A stretch of DNA of 64,000 nucleotides from an uncultured Collinsella sp. (GCA_934630735.1 CAKTWK010000002.1:1-64000), one strand, 5' to 3'; numbered from the stretch's first letter, positions 27,722 to 37,764 are shown. Program-made: numbers and translations. The notes: generated from the sequence alone by a model not told the origin.

Positions 27722-28546
27722 CTAGTCGAGTACGACAAGCTCGTCGGGGCCGTAATCCACACCCATAAACGTAAGGCCGCAGGCAGGCGCCGTGGGACCC
27801 GCGGCGGTACGGTCGCAGGCATCAATGACCTCGCGCATCCACTCGGGATCGCGACGATGCATGCCAATCTCCACGAGCGTTCCTACAATGGTACGCACCA
27901 TCGAGTGCAAAAACGCATTGCCCTCGATGGTGAAGGTCAGGATATCCTCGCCAAAAGCGACCTCGTGGCCAAACTCGGCACGCATCACGCAGCGATGCGT
28001 GGGCTTGCCCACGGCAGATGCCACCTTGCAAAAGCTCTTAAAGTCCTGCTCGCCCAAAAGCGCAGGGCAGGCGGCCGCCATCGCATCGACGTCGAGGGGA
28101 TAGCGATGCCACCACACAGCGCCGCGCGAGAGCACGGGGCGCGCATCGCGATCGGCAATACGGTACGTATACGTACGGGACCGTGCGTCAAAGCGAGCAG
28201 AAAAGCCTTTACGGGCCCTGTAGACCTCGTTTATGGCGATATCTTTGGGCAACAGGGCATCCATAGCCCTCAGCCACCTACGGCGCGTCAGAGCAAGCTC
28301 AGCGTCCGTTACGGGCACGCTAATGTACTGAGCCACCGCATGCACGCCGGCATCGGTACGCCCCGCACACGTCAGATCGATCGGGCGGCGCAGCAGCGTC
28401 TCGATAGCGCGGCGCAACTCGCCCGCAACGGTCGTCTGACCCGGCTGCTCTGCAAATCCGCTATAGGACGAGCCATCATAGGCAACACGGAATACGAGCG
28501 TGGCATCGAGCTCTGGAATCGAATTGAAATCAGACGGCGCGGTCAT
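27722..28546 (-). CDS. truA: tRNA pseudouridine(38-40) synthase
   Basis: This 274-residue enzyme isomerises uridines 38-40 in the anticodon stem of tRNAs. The catalytic Asp lies in CAGRTDAGVHAVAQ; FRVAYDGSSYSGFAEQPGQT opens the fold, and NAFLHSMVRTIVGTLVEIG is the conserved C-terminal motif. GGGAG precedes the ATG at 28546. It follows the ribosomal protein cluster, a common arrangement, but a strong terminator sits between rplQ and truA, so expression would need readthrough or a local promoter. Confidence 0.95.
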   Translation of the reverse strand: MTAPSDFNSIPELDATLVFRVAYDGSSYSGFAEQPGQTTVAGELRRAIETLLRRPIDLTCAGRTDAGVHAVAQYISVPVTDAELALTRRRWLRAMDALLPKDIAINEVYRARKGFSARFDARSRTYTYRIADRDARPVLSRGAVWWHRYPLDVDAMAAACPALLGEQDFKSFCKVASAVGKPTHRCVMRAEFGHEVAFGEDILTFTIEGNAFLHSMVRTIVGTLVEIGMHRRDPEWMREVIDACDRTAAGPTAPACGLTFMGVDYGPDELVVLD

Positions 28547-28580
28547 GGACGCTCCCAACAAACAATCAACGGTATCGCGA

Positions 28581-28612
28581 CAAAAAAAGAGGGGTACGCG
28601 AACGTACCCCTC
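28581..28612 (-). terminator. Terminator of the ribosomal protein operon
   Basis: GAGGGGTACG/CGTACCCCTC with a 4-base loop is followed on the minus strand by TTTTTTT. It lies 27 bases after the rplQ stop. Confidence 0.95.
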
Positions 28613-28638
28613 GAATATAGCCTATGCAGACGAATTGT

Positions 28639-29106
28639 CTACTCAGCGGTCTCCTCAGCAGGAGCCTCCTCGACGGCCTCGACCTTCTTGGGAGCAGCGG
28701 CCTTCTTGGGGGCCGGAGCAGCCTTCTTGGCCTTAGGCGTGCAAGGCTCGGTGACGAGCTCCATGATAACGATGGGAGCGTTGTCGCCCTTGCGGTTACC
28801 GAGCTTCATGATGCGGGTGTAACCGCCGTTGCGGTCCTGCCACATGCCCTGAGCAGCCTTGTCGAAGATCTCGGCAACGAGCTGCTTATCGCCGAGCTTG
28901 GCGATGGCCAGACGACGAGAGTGCAGGTCGCCCTTCTTGGCCCAGGTGATGATCGGATCGACGACCGAACGCAGCGCCTTAGCGCGGGTCTCGGTGGTCT
29001 TGATGCGGTCGTTCTCGAAGAGGGCCTTAGCAAGGCTCTTCTTCATGGCCTTGGTGTGGCTCGCATCGGTGCCGAGCTTCAGGCCCTTCTTAACGTTGTG
29101 ACGCAT
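28639..29106 (-). CDS. rplQ: 50S ribosomal protein L17
   Basis: This 155-residue L17 sits near the peptide exit tunnel. The N-terminal LKLGTDASHTKAMKKSLAKA and the RLAIAKLGDKQLVAEIFDK region identify it. The last ~40 residues are an Ala/Lys/Glu tail like that on L31 in this genome, longer than in E. coli. It is the last gene of the cluster. Confidence 0.96.
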   Translation of the reverse strand: MRHNVKKGLKLGTDASHTKAMKKSLAKALFENDRIKTTETRAKALRSVVDPIITWAKKGDLHSRRLAIAKLGDKQLVAEIFDKAAQGMWQDRNGGYTRIMKLGNRKGDNAPIVIMELVTEPCTPKAKKAAPAPKKAAAPKKVEAVEEAPAEETAE

Positions 29107-29136
29107 GGTCTAGTTTCTCCTCAAATATGCGAAGCA

Positions 29137-30078
29137 TTAAGCCTTCAGGCTCAGGCCCATGGACTCTAGCTTGTCCTTCACTTCCTCGATCGACTTAACA
29201 CCGAAGTTACGGATGTTGAGCAGATCGTTCTCCGAGAACTCAACGAGCTGACGGACCGAGTGAATGCTGGCGCGCTTAAGGCAGTTGTAGGAACGGACGG
29301 AAAGGTCCAGATCCTCGATCTGCTTGTCCAGCTCGGCGTTGTCGTTGGTGACCTCGGGAGCGAAGATCGAAGCCTCCTCCTCGACCTCGGGGGTCTCGGC
29401 AAGGTTCATAAAGGCAGCCATATGCTGGTTGATGATATTGGCAGCCTGGACCACGGCGTCGCGCGGAGCGATGGAGCCGTTGGTCTCGATCTCGAGGACA
29501 AGGCGGTCGTAGTCGGTGTGCTGACCGACACGGCAAGCCTCAACGAGCTTGGCGCAACGGGACACCGGCGAGTACAGCGAGTCGACGTGGATCACACCGA
29601 TGGGATCGTTGTCGCGCTTGTTAGCCTCGCCAGAGACATAGCCGCGGCCATAGCCGATGCGCATGCTCATGGTGAGATGGCCACCCTCGGTGAGCGTAGC
29701 GATGTGCTGCTCGGGGTTGACCAGCTCAAACTCGGACGGAATAAAGAAGTCCGCACCGGTGACCTCGCAGGGGCCGTCAACCGAAATGGTGGCGGTCGCC
29801 TCGTCGGTCGTGCCGAGAGCCCTGAAGACAAGACCCTTGACATTCAGGACGATGTCGGTGACATCCTCGACCATGTTAGGGATGGTCATGAACTCGTGCT
29901 GCGCGCCATCGATCTGAATAGCCTCGACGGCGGCACCCTCGAGCGAGGACAGAAGAACGCGACGAAGGGAGTTACCCAGCGTATCGCCGTAGCCACGCTC
30001 GAGCGGCTCAACGGAGACACGAGCAGACGTCTCGTTAATCTCTTCGACCTGAACCTGAGGCCTAATGAATTCTGACAT
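29137..30078 (-). CDS. rpoA: RNA polymerase alpha subunit
   Basis: The 313-residue alpha subunit nucleates polymerase assembly through its N-terminal domain (ERGYGDTLGNSLRRVLLSSL) and contacts promoter UP elements and activators through its C-terminal domain (VRSYNCLKRASIHSVRQLVE, then LLNIRNFGVKSIEEVKDKLE). The acidic linker lies around residues 225-245. Position between rpsD and rplQ is canonical. Confidence 0.97.
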   Translation of the reverse strand: MSEFIRPQVQVEEINETSARVSVEPLERGYGDTLGNSLRRVLLSSLEGAAVEAIQIDGAQHEFMTIPNMVEDVTDIVLNVKGLVFRALGTTDEATATISVDGPCEVTGADFFIPSEFELVNPEQHIATLTEGGHLTMSMRIGYGRGYVSGEANKRDNDPIGVIHVDSLYSPVSRCAKLVEACRVGQHTDYDRLVLEIETNGSIAPRDAVVQAANIINQHMAAFMNLAETPEVEEEASIFAPEVTNDNAELDKQIEDLDLSVRSYNCLKRASIHSVRQLVEFSENDLLNIRNFGVKSIEEVKDKLESMGLSLKA

Positions 30079-30110
30079 GTATTACCTCCAGCCTCAGCAG
30101 CCCGGATGGA

Positions 30111-30707
30111 CTACTTAGAGTAGAGCTCGACGATGAGCTGCTCGTTGATATCACCGCTGATCTGCTCACGCGTCGGCAGAGCGAGCACGTTACCAGACAG
30201 CTTCTCGATATCGACCTCGAGCCAGCCAGGGACCTCGAAACGCTCGGAGGAAATCAGGGCCTCCTTGATGGGGAGGAGGTCACGGAACTTCTCGCCGACA
30301 GCGACGACGTCGCCGGCCTTGACGCGGTAGGACGGGATGTCCACGCGCTTGCCGTTCACGGTGAAGTGACCGTGACGGACGGACTGACGAGCCTCTTTGC
30401 GGGTGCGGGCGAAGCCAAGACGGAAGACGACGTTGTCGAGGCGAGACTCAAGGATGATCATGAGGTTCTCACCGGTGACGCCGTTCATCTTACGGGCCTT
30501 GTTGAAGTAGCCGTGGAACTGCTTCTCCAGAACGCCATAGATGAACTTGACCTTCTGCTTCTCGCGCAGCTGCATGCCGTACTCAGATTCCTTGCGACGG
30601 CGCTTGGGCTGACGGATAGATTCCTTCTTGCTGCTGTAACCGAGCTCAGCGGGATCGATCCCGAGCTGACGGCAGCGCTTAAGAACAGGAGTCCTGTCGA
30701 TTGCCAT
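30111..30707 (-). CDS. rpsD: 30S ribosomal protein S4
   Basis: This 198-residue primary 16S rRNA-binding protein has its S4 domain around residues 90-155 (ESRLDNVVFRLGFARTRKEA, RQSVRHGHFTVNGKRVDIPS). It lacks the N-terminal zinc cysteines of some homologues. In E. coli S4 autoregulates this operon; a structured leader upstream of rpmJ here is a candidate target. Confidence 0.97.
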   Translation of the reverse strand: MAIDRTPVLKRCRQLGIDPAELGYSSKKESIRQPKRRRKESEYGMQLREKQKVKFIYGVLEKQFHGYFNKARKMNGVTGENLMIILESRLDNVVFRLGFARTRKEARQSVRHGHFTVNGKRVDIPSYRVKAGDVVAVGEKFRDLLPIKEALISSERFEVPGWLEVDIEKLSGNVLALPTREQISGDINEQLIVELYSK

Positions 30708-30726
30708 ATTGATACGATCCTTTCAG

Positions 30727-31131
30727 TTACACGCGGCGACGCTTCTTGGGGCGGCAGCCGTTGTGCGGGATGGGGGTCTTGTCCTGGATGCTCGAGACCT
30801 CGAGGCCAGCAGCCTGGAGGGAGCGGATGGCGGTCTCACGACCGGAGCCGGGGCCCTTGACGAAGACGGAAACCTTCTTCATACCGTGCTCCATGGCCTG
30901 CTTGGCAGCAGCCTCGGCAGCCATCTGGGCAGCGAACGGCGTGGACTTACGGGAGCCCTTGAAGCCCACCTGGCCAGCCGACTTCCAGGAAATGACGTTG
31001 CCCTGGGGATCGGTGATCGAAACGATCGTGTTGTTGAACGTAGAACGAATGTGAGCCTGGCCCACGGAAATGTTCTTACGGTCCGCGCGCTTCAGACGGG
31101 CAGCGCGAACGTTCTTCTTAGCAGTAGCCAT
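30727..31131 (-). CDS. rpsK: 30S ribosomal protein S11
   Basis: This 134-residue protein of the small subunit platform has the diagnostic [20 protein letters not shown] and the C-terminal [18 protein letters not shown]. It lies in the usual rpsM-rpsK-rpsD order. Confidence 0.97.
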   Translation of the reverse strand: MATAKKNVRAARLKRADRKNISVGQAHIRSTFNNTIVSITDPQGNVISWKSAGQVGFKGSRKSTPFAAQMAAEAAAKQAMEHGMKKVSVFVKGPGSGRETAIRSLQAAGLEVSSIQDKTPIPHNGCRPKKRRRV

Positions 31132-31145
31132 CTATCTAGCGCTCC

Positions 31146-31520
31146 TTATTTCTTCTTCTTAGCACCGATCTGACGCTTCGGGCCCTTGCGGGTACGAGCG
31201 TTAGTGTGGGTGCGCTGGCCGCGGACCGGGAGGCCCTTGCGGTGACGAAGGCCGCGGTTGCAGCCGATGTCCATAAGGCGCTTGACGTTCTGGTTGCGCT
31301 CACGGCGGAGGTCGCCCTCAACCATGATCTGGTTCTTGTCGATATAATCGCGGATGGCGTTAACCTCATCCTCGGTGAGGTCCTTAACGCGCGTATCCAC
31401 GTTAACGTTGCACTCGACGCAAATCTTCGTCGCAGTGGTGCGGCCGATGCCGTAAATGTAGGTCAGACCGATCTCAACGCGCTTCTCACGCGGGAGGTCG
31501 ACACCATTAATACGGGCCAA
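31146..31520 (-). CDS. rpsM: 30S ribosomal protein S13
   Basis: This 124-residue S13 contacts the P-site tRNA and the inter-subunit bridge. It begins [20 protein letters not shown] and ends in the basic [18 protein letters not shown] tail. It follows rpmJ by 14 bases. Confidence 0.97.
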   Translation of the reverse strand: MARINGVDLPREKRVEIGLTYIYGIGRTTATKICVECNVNVDTRVKDLTEDEVNAIRDYIDKNQIMVEGDLRRERNQNVKRLMDIGCNRGLRHRKGLPVRGQRTHTNARTRKGPKRQIGAKKKK

Positions 31521-31534
31521 CGTAGTCTCCTCTC

Positions 31535-31648
31535 TTAACCCTGACGCTGCTTATGACGGGGGTTCTCGCAAATGACGAGGACCTTGCCATGGCGCCTAAT
31601 GATTTTGCACTTATCGCACATCTTCTTGACCGAAGGACGTACCTTCAT
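31535..31648 (-). CDS. rpmJ: 50S ribosomal protein L36
   Basis: This 37-residue zinc-ribbon protein was read directly from the sequence: [20 protein letters not shown] followed by [17 protein letters not shown]. The zinc ligands are Cys11, Cys14, Cys27 and His32. AAAGGAAG stands 6 bases before the ATG at 31648. It is the first gene of the rpmJ-rpsM-rpsK-rpsD-rpoA-rplQ run. Confidence 0.96.
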   Translation of the reverse strand: MKVRPSVKKMCDKCKIIRRHGKVLVICENPRHKQRQG

Positions 31649-31667
31649 CGTTCTTCCTTTCGGTAGC

Positions 31668-31758
31668 GCTCAAACTACTTCCCTACTATCTACTCGCCCA
31701 GCCGCAGGCGTTTAAAACTATGGCTGGTCTTCACACGCAAACCGACCGTAGTTTGAGC
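31668..31758 (-). promoter_or_regulatory. Structured leader before rpmJ
   Basis: Distant arms GCTCAAACTAC (31668-31678) and GTAGTTTGAGC (31748-31758) are perfect 11-bp complements. Between them CCAGCC (31698-31703) pairs with GGCTGG (31722-31727). On the minus strand the closing arm ends 9 bases before AAAGGAAG, the rpmJ ribosome site. This resembles a ribosomal-protein autoregulatory leader. Confidence 0.6.
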
Positions 31759-31795
31759 TAAGCCTGCAGTCGGAAAAGAGCGTGTATGCGTGTCG

Positions 31796-32020
31796 CTATT
31801 TATAGCGATAGGTGATGCGACCGCGGGTCAGGTCGTACGGGGAAAGCTCCACGACAACCCTGTCACCGGGGAGAATGCGGATGTAATTCATTCGGATCTT
31901 GCCAGAAATGTTGCACAGAACCGAATGACCGTTCTCGAGCTCAACCTTAAACATGGCGTTGGGCAGCGGCTCCTTTACCGTACCCTCGAGCTCAATTGCG
32001 TCTTCCTTCTTCACAAGCAA
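31796..32020 (-). CDS. infA: Translation initiation factor IF-1
   Basis: This ~74-residue OB-fold protein occupies the ribosomal A site during initiation. [20 protein letters not shown] and the ending [15 protein letters not shown] are diagnostic. No ATG fits: the frame starts at TTG (32020) or GTG two codons later (32014), with only a weak AGAAAG upstream. A rare start codon on infA may keep expression low. Confidence 0.94.
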   Translation of the reverse strand: MLVKKEDAIELEGTVKEPLPNAMFKVELENGHSVLCNISGKIRMNYIRILPGDRVVVELSPYDLTRGRITYRYK

Positions 32021-32159
32021 TCATCTTTCTCTAGAAAACGACAGCGATTGAGTATTCTACAATACGCGTGCACGTATCGTAATATCTTCGTAATGGCTCC
32101 ACAACTAAGTGAAACTAGTTACTTTGAAATGTAAATGCCGGAGAATTTGAACGCGGCCT

Positions 32160-32948
32160 CTACATCTCGCCTCCTTGCAAGGAACACCAGGCGCCTTGCG
32201 CGTCGGTAGTAAGAATCACCGGGCCGTCATCGGTGATGGCGACGGTGTTCTCATAGTGCGCGGCGGGCAGGTGGTCGTTGGTCGTGACGATCCAACCGTC
32301 GGAGCCCGTGCTCACATGATTGGATCCCATCGTGACCATCGGCTCGATAGCAATGACCATACCAGCCTGGAGACGAACGCCCCTCCCCTTCTTTCCGTAA
32401 TTCGGAACGTTGGGGTCCTCGTGCATCACATGGCCAATACCGTGCCCCACATAATCGCGAAGCACGCCATAGCCGTGAGACTCGGCGAGGGACTGGACGG
32501 CATAACCAACATCCCCGATATGGTTACCGGGAACAGCCTGCTCGATGGCAGCCTTAAGGCAATCGCGCGTAACCTCGCACAGGGCCTTGGCCTCGGGCGT
32601 GGGGGTACCGACGAAAAACGTCCAAGCATTATCGCCGACCCAACCGTCGACAACGGCACCCGTATCGATGGAGATGATATCGCCATCGCGCAGGATCATG
32701 TCGGGATTGGGAATACCGTGCACCACGGCATCGTTAATCGATGCGCAAATGGTACCGGGAAACCCGCCGTAGCCCTTAAAGGCCGGGGTGCCACCATGCA
32801 TGCGGATAATCTGCTCCGCAAGCTGATCAAGCTCAAAGGTCGAAACACCAGGGCGAACCATGGCTCCAACGTGGCGGAGCGCCATCTTAGATAGCGCTCC
32901 TGCCTTCTTCATCTGCTCGATTTGCGTTGCAGACTTAATCTTGATCAT
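32160..32948 (-). CDS. map: Methionine aminopeptidase
   Basis: This 262-residue type I enzyme removes the N-terminal Met from nascent proteins. Metal ligands are visible as D in ISIDTGAVVDGWVGDNAW, H in GHGIGHVMHEDPNVPNYG and E in IAIEPMVTMGS. It starts within the adk stop (ATGA overlap), so the two are coupled. The 139-base gap to infA carries no gene. Confidence 0.97.
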   Translation of the reverse strand: MIKIKSATQIEQMKKAGALSKMALRHVGAMVRPGVSTFELDQLAEQIIRMHGGTPAFKGYGGFPGTICASINDAVVHGIPNPDMILRDGDIISIDTGAVVDGWVGDNAWTFFVGTPTPEAKALCEVTRDCLKAAIEQAVPGNHIGDVGYAVQSLAESHGYGVLRDYVGHGIGHVMHEDPNVPNYGKKGRGVRLQAGMVIAIEPMVTMGSNHVSTGSDGWIVTTNDHLPAAHYENTVAITDDGPVILTTDAQGAWCSLQGGEM

Positions 32949-33577
32949 AGACCGAGAGCCTCTTTGACATCCCCGTACACGGTCTCGCGAGCCTGGTCAC
33001 CGTTGACCGACTTGAGCAGACCCTGGCCACGATAGTAGTCGACGAGCGGGCTCGTGGACTTCTCGTAGACGTCGAGACGGTTCTTGATGGTCTCGGGCTT
33101 GTCGTCGTCGCGCTGATACATCTCGCCGGCGCACTTGGGGCAGGTGGCATCGGCAGCAGTGCCGGTGTAACCGCAGGCGCGACAGGTGCGACGCGAAGAC
33201 AGACGGTCGATGATGACCTCGGGGGCCACGTCGACCAGAAGGGCGCAATCGATCTCGCGACCCATGGCGGAGAGCTCGGAATCGAGCGTCACAGCCTGGG
33301 CGGTGTTGCGCGGGAAGCCGTCGAGGATGAAGCCCTGCTGGGCGTCATCGGCGGCAAGGCGCTCCTTGACAAGGTCGATCACGAGCTGGTCGGGAACGAG
33401 CTCGCCAGCGTCCATGTACTTCTTAGCCTGAATACCAAGCTCGGTGCCACCCTTGACGGCAGCACGCAGCAGGTCGCCCGTAGAAATGTGAGCGACGCCA
33501 AACTCGGCGACGAGCTCCTGTGCGACGGTGCCCTTACCGGCACCCGGAGCTCCGAGCAATACGAGGTTCATGAGCAA
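32945..33577 (-). CDS. adk: Adenylate kinase
   Basis: This 210-residue enzyme interconverts ATP + AMP and 2 ADP. The P-loop is GAPGAGKGT near the start, AMP-binding HISTGDLLRAAV follows, and the LID carries four zinc cysteines in CRACGYTGTAADATCPKC. It lies between secY and map as in many bacteria. Confidence 0.97.
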   Translation of the reverse strand: MLMNLVLLGAPGAGKGTVAQELVAEFGVAHISTGDLLRAAVKGGTELGIQAKKYMDAGELVPDQLVIDLVKERLAADDAQQGFILDGFPRNTAQAVTLDSELSAMGREIDCALLVDVAPEVIIDRLSSRRTCRACGYTGTAADATCPKCAGEMYQRDDDKPETIKNRLDVYEKSTSPLVDYYRGQGLLKSVNGDQARETVYGDVKEALGL

Positions 33578-33589
33578 TCCTCCTCTAGC

Positions 33590-34876
33590 CTATTTAAAGA
33601 ATCCATCGTAATCATACATCTTGATCTGGCCTTCGAGCTTATCGACCGTGTCGAGCACGACGCCGACCATGATGAGGATGGACGTGCCGCCAAATGCCTG
33701 GATCAGATGGTTACCCGTAAAGGAGAAGATAATCGAAGGCACGATGGCGATGAGCGCCAAAAAAACAGCGCTGGGAAGCGTGATCTTGTTGAGCGCGTTC
33801 TTGATGTAGGCCGCGGTAGCCCTACCCGGACGCACGCCCGGAATAAAGCCGCCCTGTTTCTTAAGGTTGTCGGCCGTGTCATCGGGGTTGAACACCATGG
33901 AGGTGTAGAAGTACGCGAAGAACACGATGAGGACAACGTTAAGCACCCAGTTGAGCCAACCGGTCGAAAGCGCGGAGGCAACTGCCTGAATCCAGCCGAT
34001 GCCGGGGAAGAACACGGCAATCTGGGCCGGGAAGTACAGCAGCGCCGAAGCGAAGATAATCGGCACGACGCCCGCGGTGTTGACCTTGATGGGCAGGTAG
34101 GTGGTCTGGCCACCCATCATGCGACGGCCCACGACGCGCTTGGCGTAGGAGACCGGGATGCGGCGCTGGCCGCGCTCAAGGAAAACGATCAGCGGGATGA
34201 CCAGCAGGATGATGGCGCAGATGATCACCATGGTGATGATGCCACCGGCGTTACCCTCGGTGCTGGAGAAGATCGCCTGCGGAAGACCGGCCATGATGTT
34301 CGCGAAGATGATAAGCGACATGCCATTGCCGATACCGCGCTGGGTGATGAGCTCACCAATCCACATGATCAGCATGGCGCCCGCAGTGAGCGTACCGACG
34401 ATCATGAGGTCAAAGATGATCTCGGGAGCGCCGGCGCCGTTGAAGCTAATGCCGAAGCTCTTAAAGAGGAAGAGGTAACCCACGGAGTTGAGGATAGCCA
34501 GAGCCAAGGTAAGGTAACGCGAATACTGCGTAATCTTGGTCTGACCGACCTCGCCCTCGCGGGCAAGCTCATGCAGGGAAGGCACGACGGCCTGGAGCAT
34601 CTGGAGGATAATCGAGCTCGTGATGTACGGCATGATGCCCAAAGAGAACACCGAGACATAGCTCAACGCGCCACCAGAGAAAAGATTCAGGAGGGCCATA
34701 GCACCTGCGGCGACCGAGTTGCTCCCGGTCGAGAAAAGGCCCAGCATCCCCTGGAAGGGAATGCCGGGCACAGGAACGTGCGCACCAATGCGGTACACGA
34801 CGAGCATAGCTATGGTAAAAAGAATCTTTTCGCGCAGTTCTTTGATGCGGAAAGCATTCTTAAGACCATTTAGCAC
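33590..34876 (-). CDS. secY: Protein translocase subunit SecY
   Basis: This 428-residue, ten-helix channel protein of SecYEG is the partner of the SecA encoded 27 kb away. It has the plug-region segment [20 protein letters not shown] and the cytosolic loop [20 protein letters not shown]. The start is a GTG at 34876 inside the last codons of rplO (7-base overlap), indicating coupled translation. Confidence 0.97.
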   Translation of the reverse strand: MLNGLKNAFRIKELREKILFTIAMLVVYRIGAHVPVPGIPFQGMLGLFSTGSNSVAAGAMALLNLFSGGALSYVSVFSLGIMPYITSSIILQMLQAVVPSLHELAREGEVGQTKITQYSRYLTLALAILNSVGYLFLFKSFGISFNGAGAPEIIFDLMIVGTLTAGAMLIMWIGELITQRGIGNGMSLIIFANIMAGLPQAIFSSTEGNAGGIITMVIICAIILLVIPLIVFLERGQRRIPVSYAKRVVGRRMMGGQTTYLPIKVNTAGVVPIIFASALLYFPAQIAVFFPGIGWIQAVASALSTGWLNWVLNVVLIVFFAYFYTSMVFNPDDTADNLKKQGGFIPGVRPGRATAAYIKNALNKITLPSAVFLALIAIVPSIIFSFTGNHLIQAFGGTSILIMVGVVLDTVDKLEGQIKMYDYDGFFK

Positions 34877-35319
34877 GGCAGCTCGACCTTTCCGCCGGCG
34901 GCCTCGATCTTGGCCTGCGCAGAAGCGCTGACCTTGTCGACCTTGACCGTGAACTTCTTGGTGAGCTCACCATTGCCGAGCACCTTGACGGGCTCGAACT
35001 CGCTCTTGGTGATGCGAGCAGCCTTAAGAGCGGCACCGTCGATTACAGCGCCGTCTTCGAACTTACGCTCGAGACGCTCAACGTTGACAGCGGTGTACTC
35101 GATACGACGGGGGTTGCGGAAGCCCGGAAGCTTGGGCAGACGCATAGCCAGCGGAGTCTGGCCACCCTCGAAGCCGGCACCCTTGGTGCCGCCAGAGCGG
35201 GAACCCTGGCCCTTCTGGCCGCGGCCAGAAGTGGTGCCGTGACCCGAAGAATTGCCACGGCCGACGCGCTTGCGGTTCTTGGTGGAACCGGGCGCGGGAG
35301 TAAGATCGTGAAGCTGCAT
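34870..35319 (-). CDS. rplO: 50S ribosomal protein L15
   Basis: This 149-residue protein begins [20 protein letters not shown] and has the glycine-rich [20 protein letters not shown] extension typical of L15. It overlaps secY. Confidence 0.97.
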   Translation of the reverse strand: MQLHDLTPAPGSTKNRKRVGRGNSSGHGTTSGRGQKGQGSRSGGTKGAGFEGGQTPLAMRLPKLPGFRNPRRIEYTAVNVERLERKFEDGAVIDGAALKAARITKSEFEPVKVLGNGELTKKFTVKVDKVSASAQAKIEAAGGKVELPC

Positions 35320-35322
35320 TTG

Positions 35323-35505
35323 CTACTCCTCTACAATCTCGACAAGGTGCTTGACCTTGAAGATCATGCCGCGGACGGACTCGTTGTCAGCAATCTCGCG
35401 AACCTCGCGGATCCTGTGGAGACCGAGGGCACGGACAGTACGGACCTGGTCCTGCTTGCAACCGTTGGTGCTGCGGACCTGCTTGATCTTGATGGTGTCA
35501 GCCAT
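35323..35505 (-). CDS. rpmD: 50S ribosomal protein L30
   Basis: This 60-residue protein, with KIKQVRSTNGCKQDQVRTVR and LGLHRIREVREIADNESVRG, matches L30. It is tightly packed between rpsE and rplO (2- and 3-base gaps). Confidence 0.95.
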   Translation of the reverse strand: MADTIKIKQVRSTNGCKQDQVRTVRALGLHRIREVREIADNESVRGMIFKVKHLVEIVEE

Positions 35506-35507
35506 GC

Positions 35508-36032
35508 TTAGTTCTCCTTACCGACGAACATCTCGGAGACCGTCAGGCCACGGCGAGCCGCGACGTCCTCAGGGCTGGAGAGAGCCTTGAGGCCCTCGGC
35601 AGCAGCCTTGATGCTGTTGAGAGCGTTGTCCGTGCCCATGGACTTGGACAGGACGTTCTTGATGCCAGCAAGCTCGAAGAGGGGACGCACAGCGCCGCCG
35701 GCGATAACGCCGGTACCCTCGACAGCGGGCTTGATGATGATGCGGCCGGCACCAAAGTGACCGAGAACCTCGTGCGGGATGGTGCCCTCTTCGGTCACCG
35801 GCACGTGGAACATGTTCTTCTTGGCATCGAGAGACGCCTTGGAGATGGCCAGGGGCACCTCAGCGGACTTGCCCATGCCAACGCCGACGTTGCCCTTGCC
35901 GTCGCCAACGACGACGAGAGCGACGAGGCTCATGCGACGACCACCCTTGACGGTCTTCGACACGCGGTTGATGTAAACGACGCGCTCCTCGAACTCGGAG
36001 GCCTCGCGCTGCTGCTTCTGATTACGAGCCAT
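35508..36032 (-). CDS. rpsE: 30S ribosomal protein S5
   Basis: This 174-residue S5 acts in decoding fidelity. [20 protein letters not shown] is the RNA-binding entry, and [20 protein letters not shown] is the conserved core. Position after rplR is canonical. Confidence 0.97.
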   Translation of the reverse strand: MARNQKQQREASEFEERVVYINRVSKTVKGGRRMSLVALVVVGDGKGNVGVGMGKSAEVPLAISKASLDAKKNMFHVPVTEEGTIPHEVLGHFGAGRIIIKPAVEGTGVIAGGAVRPLFELAGIKNVLSKSMGTDNALNSIKAAAEGLKALSSPEDVAARRGLTVSEMFVGKEN

Positions 36033-36046
36033 GTGCTACATACCTC

Positions 36047-36415
36047 CTAGAACTCGAGACCGGCGGCACGAGCACCGTCGGCGAGGGCCTTTACGCGGCC
36101 ATGGTAGATACGGCCACCGCGATCGAAGGCGACCTTGGTGATGCCGGCCTCGATGGCGCGCTTGCCAACGAGCTGACCGACCTTCTCCGCAGCCTCCTTG
36201 TTCGAGGTGTGGGTGCCCTTGAACTCGGCCTCGAGGGTCGAGGCGGAGACGAGCGTCAGGCTGGAGCCCTTGCTGTCGTCGATGATCTGGGCATAGATGT
36301 TGGCGTTAGTACGGGTCACGCGAAGACGCGGACGCTCGGCGGTACCCGAGATCTTGCCGCGAACACGACGCTGACGACGCTTGAGGCCTTCCAGCTTCGC
36401 CTTATGCTTGTTCAT
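36047..36415 (-). CDS. rplR: 50S ribosomal protein L18
   Basis: This 122-residue 5S rRNA-binding protein shows [20 protein letters not shown] and the C-terminal [20 protein letters not shown]. Confidence 0.97.
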   Translation of the reverse strand: MNKHKAKLEGLKRRQRRVRGKISGTAERPRLRVTRTNANIYAQIIDDSKGSSLTLVSASTLEAEFKGTHTSNKEAAEKVGQLVGKRAIEAGITKVAFDRGGRIYHGRVKALADGARAAGLEF

Positions 36416-36443
36416 ACGTAAACTCCTAAAAAGGTTGATCTTG

Positions 36444-36465
36444 CCAGCACCTGACGGGGTGCTGG
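36444..36465. repeat. 8-bp hairpin between rplF and rplR
   Basis: CCAGCACC/GGTGCTGG with a 6-base loop lies in the only sizeable gap of this part of the operon. No T-run follows, so it is more likely an mRNA processing or stability element than a terminator. Confidence 0.5.
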
Positions 36466-36490
36466 TCTTATGCGAGTGAGTCGGTTACGA

Positions 36491-37027
36491 CTACTTGGCG
36501 GCCTTACCCAGCTTGCGGCGGATGTGCTCGCCAACGTAGTGGATACCCTTGCCCTTGTAAGGCTCGGGAGGACGATGGCCGCGGATCTCAGCGGCGATCT
36601 GACCGACCTGCTGCTTGTTGATACCCTTGACGTTCACGTGGGTGTTGTCGGGAACCTCGAAGGTGATGCCCTCGGGAGCCTCGACGATCACGGGGTGCGA
36701 GAAGCCCAGGGAGAACTCGAGGTTCTTGCCCTTCTGCTGCACGCGGTAACCGACGCCGGCGAGCTCGAGCTTCTTCTCGAAGCCCTCGGAAACGCCAACA
36801 ACCATATTGTGGATGAGGGCGCGGGTGAGGCCGTGGCGGGCACGGGTCTCACGCTCGTCGTCGGGACGGGAAACGGTGAGGACGTTGTCCTCGACGTTGA
36901 TAGCGAGCTTCTCATAGACATCGAGCTCGAGCTGGCCCTTGGGGCCCTTGACGACAACGTTGTTGCCGTTGACTGCCACTTCGACTCCGGCGGGAATCTG
37001 GACAGGCTTATTACCGATACGAGACAC
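36491..37027 (-). CDS. rplF: 50S ribosomal protein L6
   Basis: This 178-residue protein with two related domains begins [20 protein letters not shown] and has the signature [20 protein letters not shown] near the C-terminus. Confidence 0.97.
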   Translation of the reverse strand: MSRIGNKPVQIPAGVEVAVNGNNVVVKGPKGQLELDVYEKLAINVEDNVLTVSRPDDERETRARHGLTRALIHNMVVGVSEGFEKKLELAGVGYRVQQKGKNLEFSLGFSHPVIVEAPEGITFEVPDNTHVNVKGINKQQVGQIAAEIRGHRPPEPYKGKGIHYVGEHIRRKLGKAAK

Positions 37028-37060
37028 GGTGATCTCCTTTCCTTCTACCTACCGAGCGAA

Positions 37061-37459
37061 TTACCAGACGTAAGCGATGATCTCGCCGCCGACGTTGTGC
37101 TTGCGAGCATCGCGGTCGGTCATGACGCCATGGCTGGTGGAAATAATGGCGGTACCAAGGCCACCGCGGACGCGGGGCATGTCGGCAACGCCGGTGTACT
37201 TACGCAGGCCCGGCTTGGAAATGCGGCGGATGCCGTTGATGACCTTAGCCTTCTTGGGACCATACTTAAGCGTGATGTGCAGAGTCTTCTGGGGAACGGT
37301 GTCCTCGACATCGTAGCCCTCGATGTAGCCCTCCTCGTGCAGAACACGAGCGATCTCGACGAGCTTCTTGCTGCTCGGCATGGAGACCGTGGCCTTGTTC
37401 ACAGAGTTAGCGTTACGGATGCGCGTAAGCATATCTGCGATCGGGTCTGTAAGGTTCAT
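37061..37459 (-). CDS. rpsH: 30S ribosomal protein S8
   Basis: This 132-residue S8 shows [20 protein letters not shown] at the start and [20 protein letters not shown] at the end. In E. coli S8 represses the spc operon by binding near rplE; no such leader was identified here. Confidence 0.97.
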   Translation of the reverse strand: MNLTDPIADMLTRIRNANSVNKATVSMPSSKKLVEIARVLHEEGYIEGYDVEDTVPQKTLHITLKYGPKKAKVINGIRRISKPGLRKYTGVADMPRVRGGLGTAIISTSHGVMTDRDARKHNVGGEIIAYVW

Positions 37460-37578
37460 GCAGATTCTCCTTCGTTCTTGATGAACACGTGCTCTTGGTT
37501 CTTCGCCGCCCTTAACGGCAAAGCCTAACTAGCGCGTTTTCCCTGTTCCAAACGGATGCTTGAAACGCTGGTAGTGAC

Positions 37579-37764
37579 TTACCAGCTGGCCTTCTTAACG
37601 CCGGGAAGCTCGCCCTTGAGTGCAAGCTCGCGGAAGCAGACACGGCACAGGCCGAACTTGCGGTACACAGAGTGCGGACGGCCGCAGCGCTGGCAGCGCG
37701 TGTACTCACGAGTAGAGAACTTCTGCTTGCGATTGCACTTGACGATCATCGATGTCTTAGCCAC
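37579..37764 (-). CDS. rpsN: 30S ribosomal protein S14 type Z
   Basis: This 61-residue, zinc-binding short form has paired cysteines in [11 protein letters not shown] and [10 protein letters not shown]. It is the C+ form typical of Gram-positive bacteria. A gap of about 120 bases separates it from rpsH, without a visible gene. Confidence 0.96.
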   Translation of the reverse strand: MAKTSMIVKCNRKQKFSTREYTRCQRCGRPHSVYRKFGLCRVCFRELALKGELPGVKKASW

